From NCBI RefSeq assembly GCF_012726195.1, contig NZ_JAASAF010000004.1, positions 186,001 through 250,000 of the forward strand: a DNA stretch of 64,000 nucleotides. Direction: 5' to 3'. Source of the DNA: Rhodococcus sp. HNM0563. Its GTDB lineage: Bacteria > Actinomycetota > Actinomycetes > Mycobacteriales > Mycobacteriaceae. The notes beneath the pieces were generated by a model. It saw only the letters and a program-made list of their open reading frames with translations, made no database searches and was not told the DNA's origin. Position numbers and translations under genes: made by a program. Numbering within the stretch: the first letter of the stretch is position 1; every line of letters begins with the position of its first letter. This document shows positions 26,686 to 35,474 of this stretch, piece after piece.

Positions 26686-27600
26686 ATGAGTGCTGTCGGC
26701 AACGGTCGCGACGATGTGTCGCTCGAAGGCAAGGTTGCGGTCGTCACCGGTGCCGGTGCGGGACTCGGACGCGCCGAGGCACTCGGTCTCGCCCGTGCGG
26801 GCGCGAGGGTGATCGTCAACGACCTCGCTCCCGGTGACGCGGTGGACGACACCCTCGCGCAGATCCGGTCGCTGGGGGTCGACGCCGAGTTCGTGGCCGG
26901 CAGTGTCGCCGAACGAGAGACCGCCGACGCGATGGTCGCCACCGCAGTGGATCGGTTCGGCGGGCTCGACATCGTCGTCAACAATGCCGGTGTCGTCCGC
27001 GACCGGATGCTTCCGAACATGTCCGACGAGGAATGGGACACGGTCGTCTCGGTGCACCTGCGCGGTCATTTCCTCCTGTGCCGCAATGCCGCCGCCTACT
27101 GGCGCGGCAAGTCGAAGGAGGTCGGCGGCCCGGTGTACGCGCGGATCGTCAACACCTCGTCCGAAGCCGGGCTCCTCGGCCCCGCGGGGCAGCCCAACTA
27201 CGGTGCTGCGAAGGCGGGAATCACCTCACTCACCGTGTCGGCGGCGCGTGGTCTGTCGCGGTACGGCGTCCGTGCCAACGCGATCTGCCCTCGTGCTCGC
27301 ACCGCGATGACGGAAGCGGTGTTCGGAGATGCACCCGACGGGGAGATCGACCCACTTTCACCCGACCACGTCGCATCGCTCGTGTCCTACCTGGCTTCTC
27401 CCGCGGCGGAGAAAGTCAACGGCCAGGTCTTCATCGTCTACGGCCCGATGGTTGCGTTGATGGCAGCGCCGACCGTCGAGCAGCGCTTCGACGCCGTCGG
27501 GCAGTGGACCCCTGCCGCGCTCGCATCCGAGCTCGGTGGGTACTTCTCCGACCGGGATCCGGGTAGGACGTTCTCGGCATCTGCCGCTCTCGACCTGTAG
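26686..27600 (+). CDS. hsd4B: Short-chain dehydrogenase Hsd4B/ChsB1-like
   Basis: A 304-residue short-chain dehydrogenase. The Rossmann motif 'VVTGAGAGLGRAEALGLARAG' appears at residues 18-38 (read as VVTGAGAGLG then RAEALGLARAG), 'VVNNAGVVRD' near 98, catalytic Ser in 'IVNTSSEAGLLG' near 155, and Tyr/Lys in 'QPNYGAAKAG' near 169. It matches Rv3502c, the 3-hydroxyacyl-CoA (17-beta-hydroxyacyl) dehydrogenase of cholesterol side-chain beta-oxidation, next in order after EchA19. AAGGGAG sits before the ATG. It lies upstream of the mce4 operon in the same direction, with a 453-base gap. Confidence 0.88.
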   Translation: MSAVGNGRDDVSLEGKVAVVTGAGAGLGRAEALGLARAGARVIVNDLAPGDAVDDTLAQIRSLGVDAEFVAGSVAERETADAMVATAVDRFGGLDIVVNNAGVVRDRMLPNMSDEEWDTVVSVHLRGHFLLCRNAAAYWRGKSKEVGGPVYARIVNTSSEAGLLGPAGQPNYGAAKAGITSLTVSAARGLSRYGVRANAICPRARTAMTEAVFGDAPDGEIDPLSPDHVASLVSYLASPAAEKVNGQVFIVYGPMVALMAAPTVEQRFDAVGQWTPAALASELGGYFSDRDPGRTFSASAALDL

Positions 27601-27748
27601 TTCGCCTCTAAGCTTCGTAGGAGGTTCGATTCGGACGCTCGTCCGGATCGGGTTTACTGCAACTGGCAGTTTCGGTTACTGTGCAGTCCGTGTGCCGCGG
27701 GGGCGCTCCGGCTGTGGGATAATTGCTCTTTCGATGCCGAATCCAAAT

Positions 27749-27762
27749 AGGAATCTGTTCTA
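27749..27762. promoter_or_regulatory. Degenerate KstR-like site
   Basis: aggAATctGTTctA keeps the right half (GTTctA) of the KstR core but has AAT for AAC on the left. It lies 200 bases upstream of the better site at 27963. It could be a weak second operator or chance. Confidence 0.4.
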
Positions 27763-27962
27763 GTTTTGCTGCTGGATCAAGTCTGATTCCGATGCCTCGA
27801 CCGCGTGCTGTCAACGATGCGGAACGGTCTCCCGGACGTTCGGATTCTCATCAAAGTCCCAGTGTAAACCGGCTTATGTCTGCTCGGATTCTTTGAATCC
27901 GCTCATGTTTCTTCGTCGGCAGGACCGACATTCCAACCGTGGAAGCGATGCATCTTTGACAC

Positions 27963-27976
27963 GTGAACACGTTCTA
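27963..27976. promoter_or_regulatory. KstR-type operator of the mce4 operon
   Basis: gtgAACacGTTctA fits the KstR core except the first base. It lies 78 bases before the yrbE4A start and is followed by 'taatatgac', which could be a -10 element. This is the likely main KstR control site of the sterol importer. Confidence 0.8.
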
Positions 27977-28053
27977 GTTAATATGACGCGGGTCACAGCA
28001 TTACTGCTGCTGTGGCGTGGTGCAGGCGAATCATCGAATGATGGGGGGACGCG

Positions 28054-28818
28054 GTGGTAGACCTCTTCGAAGTCCCCCTTCGCGCCGTCGGTGGGCTCTT
28101 CGCCATGACGGGCGAGACTGCGCGTGCCGCGTTCGTCCGTCCGTTCCAGCGACGCGAATTCATCGACCAGGCCTGGTTCGTCGCCAGGGTCTCCCTGATG
28201 CCGACCATCCTCGTCGCGGTTCCGTTCACCGTGCTCGTCAGCTTCACACTGAACATCCTGCTGAGAGAGATCGGCGCGGCCGACCTCAGCGGAGCGGGAG
28301 CCGCACTGGGTGCCGTCACCCAGGTCGGACCCATGGTCACCGTGCTCATCGTCGCCGGCGCAGGCGCCACCGCGATCTGTGCCGACCTGGCCGCACGGAC
28401 CATTCGCGAGGAGATCGACGCGATGAAGGTGCTCGGTATCAATCCGATCCAGCGTCTCGTCGTACCGCGGGTCCTCGCGTCCACCGTCGTCGCGCTACTG
28501 CTCAACGGACTTGTCTGCACTATCGGCATCCTCGGTGGATTCGGATTCTCGGTCTTCTTCCAAGGCGTGAACCCGGGCGCCTTCATCAACGGCATCACAC
28601 TGCTCACCGGATTCGGGGAACTCATGATCTCCCAGGTCAAGGCCGGGCTGTTCGGCATGATCGCCGGACTCGTCGCCTCATACCTCGGTCTGAACGTGCG
28701 AGGCGGCGCCAAGAGCGTCGGCGACGCTGTCAACCAGACGGTCGTATTCGCCTTCATGGCGTTGTTCGTCGTCAACCTCCTCGTCACCGCGGTCGGCATC
28801 AAGCTGACCGGCGGATGA
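28054..28818 (+). CDS. yrbE4A: Mce4 permease subunit YrbE4A
   Basis: A 254-residue MlaE/YrbE-type integral membrane protein. It has an amphipathic N-terminus, then helices such as 'FVARVSLMPTILVAVPFTVLV' (split here as FVARVSLMPTIL and VAVPFTVLV) and the conserved loop 'EEIDAMKVLGINPIQRLVVPR' near residue 122, written as EEIDAMKVLGI and NPIQRLVVPR, that contacts the ATPase. It is the first half of the permease dimer of the Mce4 sterol importer. The start is GTG with a G-rich ribosome site. The MceG ATPase is not in the window. Confidence 0.93.
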   Translation: MVDLFEVPLRAVGGLFAMTGETARAAFVRPFQRREFIDQAWFVARVSLMPTILVAVPFTVLVSFTLNILLREIGAADLSGAGAALGAVTQVGPMVTVLIVAGAGATAICADLAARTIREEIDAMKVLGINPIQRLVVPRVLASTVVALLLNGLVCTIGILGGFGFSVFFQGVNPGAFINGITLLTGFGELMISQVKAGLFGMIAGLVASYLGLNVRGGAKSVGDAVNQTVVFAFMALFVVNLLVTAVGIKLTGG

Positions 28819-28832
28819 GGAGGGAGAACACG

Positions 28833-29681
28833 ATGGCACTGATGACAGGTCGGTTCCCCAGAGTTGCGCGACGACTCGGCAACACGTCGAAGTCGATCGA
28901 CAAGCTCGGCGAACAAGCGCTCTTCTTCGCTCGCGCGCTCGGCACCATGCCGCGCGCGGTGATGCACTATCCGAAAGAGACCGTGCGGTTGATCGCGGAG
29001 ATCAGCATGGGCACAGGCGCGCTCGCGGTGATCGGCGGAACCGTCGTGATCGTCGGCTTCCTGACCTTGTTCACCGGCGGCATCATCGCCGTGCAGGGAT
29101 TCAGCTCTCTCGGCAATATCGGAGTCGAGGCGCTCACGGGCTTCTTCGCAGCGTTCATCAACGTGCGCATCGCCGCTCCGACCATTGCCGGCATCGGTCT
29201 CGCGGCGACGATCGGGGCCGGCTCCACGGCGCAGCTCGGCGCGATGCGTGTCTCCGAAGAGATCGACGCGCTGGAGACCATGGCGATCCCGTCGATCCCC
29301 TACCTCGTCTCGACCCGCGTGATGGCGGGGATGATCTCGATCATCCCGCTGTACTCGCTTGCGGTCATCGCGTCGTTCATCGCCAGCCGGTTTGCAACCG
29401 TTGTGCTCTACGGGCAGTCGGCGGGCGTATACGACCACTACTTCTCGACCTTTCTCATCCCGACCGACATCCTGTGGTCGTTCGTGCAGGCCATGGTGAT
29501 GGCGGTCGCGGTGATGCTCATCCACACCTACTACGGCTTCAACGCGAGTGGAGGGCCGGTCGGTGTCGGCGTGGCAGTCGGAAACGCGGTGCGGGCCTCA
29601 CTGATCGCGGTCGTGACGGTGACCCTCCTGATCTCCCTTGCGGTGTACGGCACCTCCGGCAACTTCAATCTGTCGGGATAG
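28833..29681 (+). CDS. yrbE4B: Mce4 permease subunit YrbE4B
   Basis: A 282-residue MlaE/YrbE permease, partner of YrbE4A. It has 'GEQALFFARALGTMPRAV' at the N-terminus, five or six hydrophobic helices, and the coupling loop 'EEIDALETMAIPSIPYLVST' near residue 144. GGAGGGAG lies before the ATG chosen at 28833, which is confirmed by the usual short N-terminal tail. Fourteen bases separate it from yrbE4A. With YrbE4A it forms the inner-membrane channel that receives cholesterol from the Mce4A-F shaft. Confidence 0.93.
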   Translation: MALMTGRFPRVARRLGNTSKSIDKLGEQALFFARALGTMPRAVMHYPKETVRLIAEISMGTGALAVIGGTVVIVGFLTLFTGGIIAVQGFSSLGNIGVEALTGFFAAFINVRIAAPTIAGIGLAATIGAGSTAQLGAMRVSEEIDALETMAIPSIPYLVSTRVMAGMISIIPLYSLAVIASFIASRFATVVLYGQSAGVYDHYFSTFLIPTDILWSFVQAMVMAVAVMLIHTYYGFNASGGPVGVGVAVGNAVRASLIAVVTVTLLISLAVYGTSGNFNLSG

Positions 29682-29688
29682 GGCGCGC

Positions 29689-30867
29689 ATGGAAACCGCT
29701 TCGTGGAAGAAGAAACTTGCTGCCGTCGGAATGGTCGGCGGACTGGCCGTGATCATCGTCGTGGCATTGACATTGTTCGTCGGTGGATTCACCTCCACCA
29801 CACCCATCACCGTCACCTCGGCGCGCTCCGGCCTGGTGATGGAAACCGATGCCAAGGTGAAACTGCGCGGCGTCGAGGTGGGCAGGGTCGCCTCGATCGA
29901 GCACAGCCCGAACGGGGCCGTTCTCGAACTCGCGATGCAGCCGGGCCAGATGGATCTCATTCCGTCGAACGCAAAGGTCGCGATCGAATCGACCACTGTG
30001 TTCGGTGCCAAGTTCGTCAACATCATCGTGCCGGACGATCCGTCGTCCACTCCATTGGAGGAGGGCGCGGTGATCGCGGCCGACAGCGTGACAGTTGAGT
30101 TCAACACCGTTTTCGAGCACCTGTCCGATGTCCTGGCCCAGATCCAGCCCGAGAAACTCAACGCGACCCTCGGCGCCTTGTCCGAAGCACTGTCCGGGCG
30201 CGGCGACGACCTCGGCGCGACCCTCGTTGCCGCAGACGAATACCTCGTCGAGATGAATCCTTCTTTGCCGCAACTGGAATACGATCTCGAGGTCGGCGCG
30301 GATGTCGCGCAACTGTATGCCGATGTCGCGCCCGATCTGATGACCACCATCGGAAATGCAACGGATGTGGGCGACACGATCGTCGACGAGCAGGAGCAAC
30401 TCGACCTGCTGCTGATGAATCTCACCGGGCTGGCCAATACCGGTCGGGACGTACTGGGGGAGAACGAAGGTCAGCTCACCACCGCACTCGATGTCCTGAC
30501 CGATACGACCACACTGCTCGGTGAGTACTCGCCCGAACTCACCTGTTTCATCGTCGGACTCAACGACGCCCGCGTCGCATTCGAGCCGATGGCGGGCACC
30601 GGGAAGTACCCGGCCCTGATGCTCAGCACCAGCTTCATGGGTGGTGCCACTCCCTACAACCACGAGGAGGATCTGCCTGTGGTCGGTGCGTCGGGCGGCC
30701 CCAACTGCCACGGAATGCCGAATTTCGATCCGGTCCGCGACGGAAACGCATCGTTCGTGGTGACCGACACCGCGACCGTTCCGTTCAAGCCGTCCACCGA
30801 AGCGTGGATCCGGTACCCGACGATTTTCGGCTTCCTGTTCGGCGACTACCTTCCGGCAGGGCAGTGA
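29689..30867 (+). CDS. mce4A: Mce4A substrate-binding protein
   Basis: A 392-residue MCE-family protein. An N-terminal membrane anchor 'LAAVGMVGGLAVIIVVALTL' comes first, then the MCE/MlaD domain at about residues 38-115 ('ARSGLVMETDAKVKLRGVEVGRV', read as ARSGLVMETDAKVK and LRGVEVGRV), then a long helical region and a C-terminal domain rich in polar loops. It is one of six Mce4 proteins that build the periplasm-spanning tunnel for sterols. The ATG is 7 bases behind yrbE4B. The end lies 2 bases before the mce4B ATG, so translation is probably continuous. Confidence 0.93.
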   Translation: METASWKKKLAAVGMVGGLAVIIVVALTLFVGGFTSTTPITVTSARSGLVMETDAKVKLRGVEVGRVASIEHSPNGAVLELAMQPGQMDLIPSNAKVAIESTTVFGAKFVNIIVPDDPSSTPLEEGAVIAADSVTVEFNTVFEHLSDVLAQIQPEKLNATLGALSEALSGRGDDLGATLVAADEYLVEMNPSLPQLEYDLEVGADVAQLYADVAPDLMTTIGNATDVGDTIVDEQEQLDLLLMNLTGLANTGRDVLGENEGQLTTALDVLTDTTTLLGEYSPELTCFIVGLNDARVAFEPMAGTGKYPALMLSTSFMGGATPYNHEEDLPVVGASGGPNCHGMPNFDPVRDGNASFVVTDTATVPFKPSTEAWIRYPTIFGFLFGDYLPAGQ

Positions 30868-30869
30868 CC

Positions 30870-31889
30870 ATGAGGGAATCCACGGTCAAGTTCTCGATTT
30901 TCGCGCTTGTCATGGTGCTCGTGTTCGCGGGGCTCGCAGTGGTGTTCAGTCAGGCGCGTTTCACCGGAACGGAGGGCTACCACGCCACCTTCACCGACGT
31001 ATCGGGACTCGAAACCGGCGACAAGGTGCGAATCGCGGGGGTCCAGGTCGGATCGGTCACGGGAGTCGACATCGGAGACGGCAACCACGCCGAAGTCGAT
31101 TTCGATGTCGATTCCCACCAGACGCTTTTCGCGAGTACCCGTGCAACCGTGCGCTACGAGAATCTGGTCGGCGACCGCTACCTCGAACTTCTCGAGGGAC
31201 CGGGCAGCATCGACATTCTCGGAGCAGGCGGCAGCATTCCTGTCGAGCAGACCGAACCTGCCCTCGATCTCGACCTTCTGCTCGGGGGGTTCAAACCCCT
31301 GCTCAAAGGGCTCGACTCGAAACAGGTGAACGATCTCTCGGGTGCGTTGCTGCAGGTCTTTCAGGGGCAGGGCGACGCGTTAGTCTCGTTGCTCGGCTCC
31401 ACGAATTCGTTCACCAATTCGATTGCGGACCGCGATCAATTGATCGGGGACGTGATCGACAATCTCAACGGCGTTCTCGGGACGATCGACGACCACGATC
31501 GTGAGTTCACCGAGACGATCGATCGGTTGCACACCCTGGTCGGTGGACTCGCAGACGACAAAGACCCGATCGGCGCCGCCATCCCGCAGATCGCCGCAGG
31601 CACAGCAGATCTCGCATCGCTCCTGCAGAACACGCGTCCCGACCTGCAGTCGGTGATCGCGCAGACGAACCGCACCATGACGCAACTGGACCTCGGTGAG
31701 GACGACATCAACGCCACCCTCGAACGGCTGCCGTCGGACTACAAGAAGCTCATCCGCGTCGGTGCGTACGGAAACTTCTTCCAATTCTTTTTGTGTGCCA
31801 ACACCTTCAAGCTGTCGGGACCGGACGGCACGACCATCCGATACACGACCGCGGCACAAACGACCGGAAGGTGTGCAAAACTCGAATGA
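30870..31889 (+). CDS. mce4B: Mce4B
   Basis: A 339-residue MCE protein. A single N-terminal anchor 'FALVMVLVFAGLAVVFSQ' is followed by the MCE domain with 'FTDVSGLETGDKVRIAGVQV' near residue 44, then an alpha-helical stretch of about 200 residues that forms the needle-like coil in the complex. The ATG at 30870 was preferred to an earlier in-frame GTG because it directly precedes the membrane anchor and follows the mce4A stop. It overlaps mce4C by ATGA. Confidence 0.92.
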   Translation: MRESTVKFSIFALVMVLVFAGLAVVFSQARFTGTEGYHATFTDVSGLETGDKVRIAGVQVGSVTGVDIGDGNHAEVDFDVDSHQTLFASTRATVRYENLVGDRYLELLEGPGSIDILGAGGSIPVEQTEPALDLDLLLGGFKPLLKGLDSKQVNDLSGALLQVFQGQGDALVSLLGSTNSFTNSIADRDQLIGDVIDNLNGVLGTIDDHDREFTETIDRLHTLVGGLADDKDPIGAAIPQIAAGTADLASLLQNTRPDLQSVIAQTNRTMTQLDLGEDDINATLERLPSDYKKLIRVGAYGNFFQFFLCANTFKLSGPDGTTIRYTTAAQTTGRCAKLE

Positions 31890-32944
31890 GTGGAATCCGA
31901 GAACCAGACACACTCCGGATCGGCGCGGTCGGTCTTGCGGTGTCCGTCGCGATCGTGGTGGCGGGCCTGCAATACGACCAACTGCAGTTCCTTTCCGGTG
32001 GACTGACCTATTCGGCGCGGTTCGCAGATGCGGGTGGCCTCGTTCCCGGTGACGACGTCATCCTTTCGGGAGTCGACGTCGGATCCGTGACCGACGTCGC
32101 CCTCGACGGGGATGCCGTGCTCGTGACCTTCTCCGTCCGTGACGGCATCGCCCTCGGGGACGGTACCGGGGCCGATATCAAGACCAACACGGTGCTGGGC
32201 GCCAAATCCCTCGCCGTCCGCCCGGGTGGGCAAGGCGTGATGCGTCCGGGGACGGTGATCGCCCTCGACCGCACCAACTCGCCGTATTCGTTGACCGACG
32301 CTCTCGGTGACCTCACCACGACCACGTCGGAGCTCGACACCGAACAGATCAACGAATCGCTCGAAGCGTTGTCGGATACGTTGCAGGACACGCCGCCCGA
32401 GATCCGCGGTGCCCTCGAAGGCATGACCCGGCTGTCGCAGTCGATCAACGCGCGGGACGAATCCCTGTCGCAACTGCTCGAACGCGCGGAGGACGTCACG
32501 GGGATCCTGGCCGAGCGCAGCGACCAGGTCAACGAACTGATCGTCGACGCCAACTCACTGTTCGGCGAGCTGAGCCTGCGGCGCGATGCCATCACCGAAC
32601 TCATCGCGAATATCTCGGCAGTGTCGCGGGAGTTGACCGGTCTGGTCCAGGACAACCAGGCGCAGATGGGCCCGACGCTCGAGGTGCTCAACAGGGTCAC
32701 CGAGAATTTGCAGGCCAACAAGGACAACATCGCCGGCGCGCTCGACGGGCTCGGACCCTACATCAGTGCTCTCGGCGAATCCGTCGCGAGCGGGCCGTTC
32801 TTCAATGCCTATGTGTCGAACATTCTCCCGGCGCCGTGGTGGAAGGCCATCGTGGACAGTCAACTGGCACCCGACCTGCTGCCGCAGGATCTGCAGGACA
32901 TAATTCCGAAGGAACCGCCGTCGATCAAGAGGGATGGCGAATGA
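31886..32944 (+). CDS. mce4C: Mce4C
   Basis: A 352-residue MCE protein starting at the ATG inside the mce4B stop. The anchor 'GAVGLAVSVAIVVAGLQY' is followed by the MCE domain 'FADAGGLVPGDDVILSGVDV' near residue 44, then coiled-coil-like helices ('ETTSELDTEQINESLEAL'-type heptads) and a C-terminal part ending 'KEPPSIKRDGE'. An upstream in-frame extension was rejected because it lies inside mce4B. It forms part of the hexameric MCE ring and helical tunnel. Confidence 0.92.
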   Translation: MSGIREPDTLRIGAVGLAVSVAIVVAGLQYDQLQFLSGGLTYSARFADAGGLVPGDDVILSGVDVGSVTDVALDGDAVLVTFSVRDGIALGDGTGADIKTNTVLGAKSLAVRPGGQGVMRPGTVIALDRTNSPYSLTDALGDLTTTTSELDTEQINESLEALSDTLQDTPPEIRGALEGMTRLSQSINARDESLSQLLERAEDVTGILAERSDQVNELIVDANSLFGELSLRRDAITELIANISAVSRELTGLVQDNQAQMGPTLEVLNRVTENLQANKDNIAGALDGLGPYISALGESVASGPFFNAYVSNILPAPWWKAIVDSQLAPDLLPQDLQDIIPKEPPSIKRDGE

Positions 32945-34260
32945 ACGCGCACACGACACCCACCGAAAACGCGGGCCGAAGCCGCCCGGCATGGCTGCTG
33001 CCTGCGATTGCAGGCATCGTGATCGTCGCACTCGTGGCGGTCGGTCTCACGGTGTTCCTCGGCCTGGGCAAACGTACGATCCACGCCGAATTCCTTTCCA
33101 CGAGTGGGCTGTACGAGGGTGACGACGTGAGGGTGCTGGGTGTGTCGGTCGGGAAGATCACCGACATCGAACCCGGCGACGAGATGGTGCGCGTGACTAT
33201 GCAGGTCGACGACTCGGTCGATGTTCCCGCAGACGCCAAGGCCGTGATCATCGCTCAGAGTCTCGTGTCGGCGCGCTTCGTCCAGCTCACACCGGTCTAC
33301 GCCGGTGGCGAGGAGATCGCCGACGATGCAACCATTCCGGTGGAGCGCACCGCCTCTCCCGTGGAATGGGACGAGATCAAAGCAGAGTTGATGCGACTGT
33401 CGGAAGCGCTCGGCCCGGAAGAACTCGATCCGCAGGGCTCTCTCGGCAGGTTCATCGACACCGCCGCGGAGAATCTCGACGGAAACGGCGCGACCATCAA
33501 CAGCACGCTCAGAGAACTGTCCGATACCATGCACACCCTGTCGGAAGGCCGAACGGACCTGTTCGGCACCGTCCGCAACCTGCAGACCTTCGTGTCGGTG
33601 CTCTCGCAGAGCAACGAGCAGATCGTGCAGTTCGGCGGTCGTTTGGCATCGGTGTCGAATGTGCTGGCCGAAAGCTCCGACCAGCTGGGTGTCTCGCTCA
33701 CCGATCTGAATGTGGCGGTCGGAGATGTGCAGCGATTCGTGCAGGATAACCGGGCGGGCCTGACCGAATCGGTGCAGCGGCTTGCTGACGCCACAGAAGT
33801 GCTCGCCCGCAAGCGTCCCGAAATCGAACGTGTGCTGCATTCCGGCCCGACCGCCCTGTCGAACTTCTACAACATCTACAAGCCGGCGCAGGGCTCGCTC
33901 ACCGGTGCTCTCGCGATCAACAACGCTGCCAGCCCGATCGAGTGGATGTGTGGATCCGTGGGCGCCGCTGCGAATGCGACGTCCGAGCGCAGTGAGGAAT
34001 TGTGCAGGCAGCAGCTCGGTCCGGTCTTGTCGTCGATCCAGGCCAATTACCTGCCGGTGCTTGCCAATCCGTTGGCGGGTGTCCAGGCGTTCCCAGATCA
34101 GATCGAGTACTCCGAGCCCGGGCTCGAAGAGGCATCGGCGGGGCGTGGAACGGCTCCCGATCAGCCTCCGTCTCCGCTGGCCGGGCTGCTCGAGGGGATG
34201 CCCGGGGTCAGCGTTCCGGGCGATCTCGGGTCGCTGCTACAGCCGGGAGGCGGTCGATGA
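32941..34260 (+). CDS. mce4D: Mce4D
   Basis: A 439-residue MCE protein that starts in the stop of mce4C (ATGA). After a short polar lead come the anchor 'AIAGIVIVALVAVGLTVFLG' and the MCE domain 'STSGLYEGDDVRVLGVSVG'. A long helical part follows, and the C-terminus is Pro/Gly-rich ('PPSPLAGLLEGMPGVSVPG'), as is typical of MceD. It ends with an ATGA overlap into the lipoprotein gene mce4E. Confidence 0.92.
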   Translation: MNAHTTPTENAGRSRPAWLLPAIAGIVIVALVAVGLTVFLGLGKRTIHAEFLSTSGLYEGDDVRVLGVSVGKITDIEPGDEMVRVTMQVDDSVDVPADAKAVIIAQSLVSARFVQLTPVYAGGEEIADDATIPVERTASPVEWDEIKAELMRLSEALGPEELDPQGSLGRFIDTAAENLDGNGATINSTLRELSDTMHTLSEGRTDLFGTVRNLQTFVSVLSQSNEQIVQFGGRLASVSNVLAESSDQLGVSLTDLNVAVGDVQRFVQDNRAGLTESVQRLADATEVLARKRPEIERVLHSGPTALSNFYNIYKPAQGSLTGALAINNAASPIEWMCGSVGAAANATSERSEELCRQQLGPVLSSIQANYLPVLANPLAGVQAFPDQIEYSEPGLEEASAGRGTAPDQPPSPLAGLLEGMPGVSVPGDLGSLLQPGGGR

Positions 34261-35474
34261 GAATGCGGAGCGCAGCCGCGCGATTCGTCGCAGCTGCAAC
34301 GACGGTGGTCGCGGCAGCCACGTTGTCCGGCTGCGAGTGGAACGGGCTCAATTCGGTCCCGATGCCCGGTGCTGCGGGCCGTGGCGAGGACTCGTATCAG
34401 GTTCAGATACGGATGCCGAACGTCACTACTCTGACGCAGAATTCGCCGGTCCGGATCGACGACGTCACGGTCGGTTCCATCGAGAACATCGAGGTCGAGA
34501 ACTGGCAAGCGCTGGTGACGGTGTCGCTCGAGGGCGACGTCGAGTTGCCTGCCAACGCGACCGCTCGTATCGGGCAGACGTCGCTGCTCGGATCGCAACA
34601 TCTCGAGCTCGCGGCACCGACCACCGAACCTCCCGAAGGTCGGCTCGAGCCGGGTGACATCATCCCGGTCGAGCGTGCGGGTGCGTACCCCACGACGGAA
34701 CAGACCCTGTCCTCACTGTCCGTCGTGCTCAATGGCGGTGGCCTTGCACAGATCAACGACATCACCACAGAGCTCAATGCGGCTCTCGTGGGTCGTGAGG
34801 ATTCGATTCGCGATCTGCTACCGCGCCTCGACGAGCTCGTCTCCACACTCGACACGCAACGCGAGGACATCGTGTCGGCGCTCGAGGGGATGGATCGTCT
34901 CGCGTCCACGGTGAACAATCAGAACGAAACGCTCGTCCGAGCGTTGGAGGAGCTTCCCCCGGCTCTCGCCGTGCTCACCGACCAACGACAGAACCTCACA
35001 TCGGCCATCACCTCGCTCGGCGAGCTGAGCACCACCGCGAGCCGGCTCGTCGAGAACAGTGGTGATGATCTGAAGACCAATCTGCAGGCGCTGTCTCCGA
35101 CGCTGCGTGCACTCGCAGATTCAGGCAGTGCATTGACCGAGGTGCTCGGTGTGCTCTTGACCTATCCGTTCCCGCAGGCGGGCATCGACCAAATCATCCG
35201 TGGCGACTACGCGAATCTTGCAATGACGATCGATCTGACTCTCGACCGGCTCGACCTGAACTTCCTGACCGGAACTCCACTCGCCGGGCGACTGGCCGGG
35301 CCCGAAGGCATCCTCGGTACGGATGCCGGTCTCGCGGCGCAGGCTGTTGATCCGTTCCAGGCGCCGTTGGCGCCGCCCCCGCCCGCGCCACCTGCCCCGG
35401 AAGGAACAGTGACGATCCCGGGAATCGGCGAGATCAAGATTCCAGGGCTGCCATGGGAGGTGCCTGCGCCATGA
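34257..35474 (+). CDS. mce4E: Mce4E lipoprotein (LprN type)
   Basis: A 405-residue MCE lipoprotein. The signal peptide ends in the lipobox 'ATLSGC' with the lipidated Cys at residue 26, so the ATG at 34257, inside the mce4D stop, is the start. The MCE domain follows ('NSPVRIDDVTVGSIENIEVE'), then coiled helices. The C-terminus is Pro-rich. In the Mce complexes the E subunit is the lipidated member. The stop overlaps the mce4F ATG (ATGATG). Confidence 0.93.
   Translation: MRMRSAAARFVAAATTVVAAATLSGCEWNGLNSVPMPGAAGRGEDSYQVQIRMPNVTTLTQNSPVRIDDVTVGSIENIEVENWQALVTVSLEGDVELPANATARIGQTSLLGSQHLELAAPTTEPPEGRLEPGDIIPVERAGAYPTTEQTLSSLSVVLNGGGLAQINDITTELNAALVGREDSIRDLLPRLDELVSTLDTQREDIVSALEGMDRLASTVNNQNETLVRALEELPPALAVLTDQRQNLTSAITSLGELSTTASRLVENSGDDLKTNLQALSPTLRALADSGSALTEVLGVLLTYPFPQAGIDQIIRGDYANLAMTIDLTLDRLDLNFLTGTPLAGRLAGPEGILGTDAGLAAQAVDPFQAPLAPPPPAPPAPEGTVTIPGIGEIKIPGLPWEVPAP

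Larger units (their letters stand above)
27601..28053. other. Intergenic regulatory region before the mce4 operon
   Basis: A 453-base gap with no credible gene. It is clearly more AT-rich than the flanking genes and holds two KstR-like boxes about 210 bases apart, plus the ribosome site GGGGGG before the yrbE4A GTG. It probably contains the mce4 promoter and a long 5' leader. No riboswitch or terminator was recognised. Confidence 0.6.

Noticed and set aside
27993-29525. Long minus-strand frame (about 510 codons) opposite yrbE4A and yrbE4B
   Set aside because: It spans two well-supported membrane-protein genes and shows only low-complexity Arg/Ala/Thr sequence.
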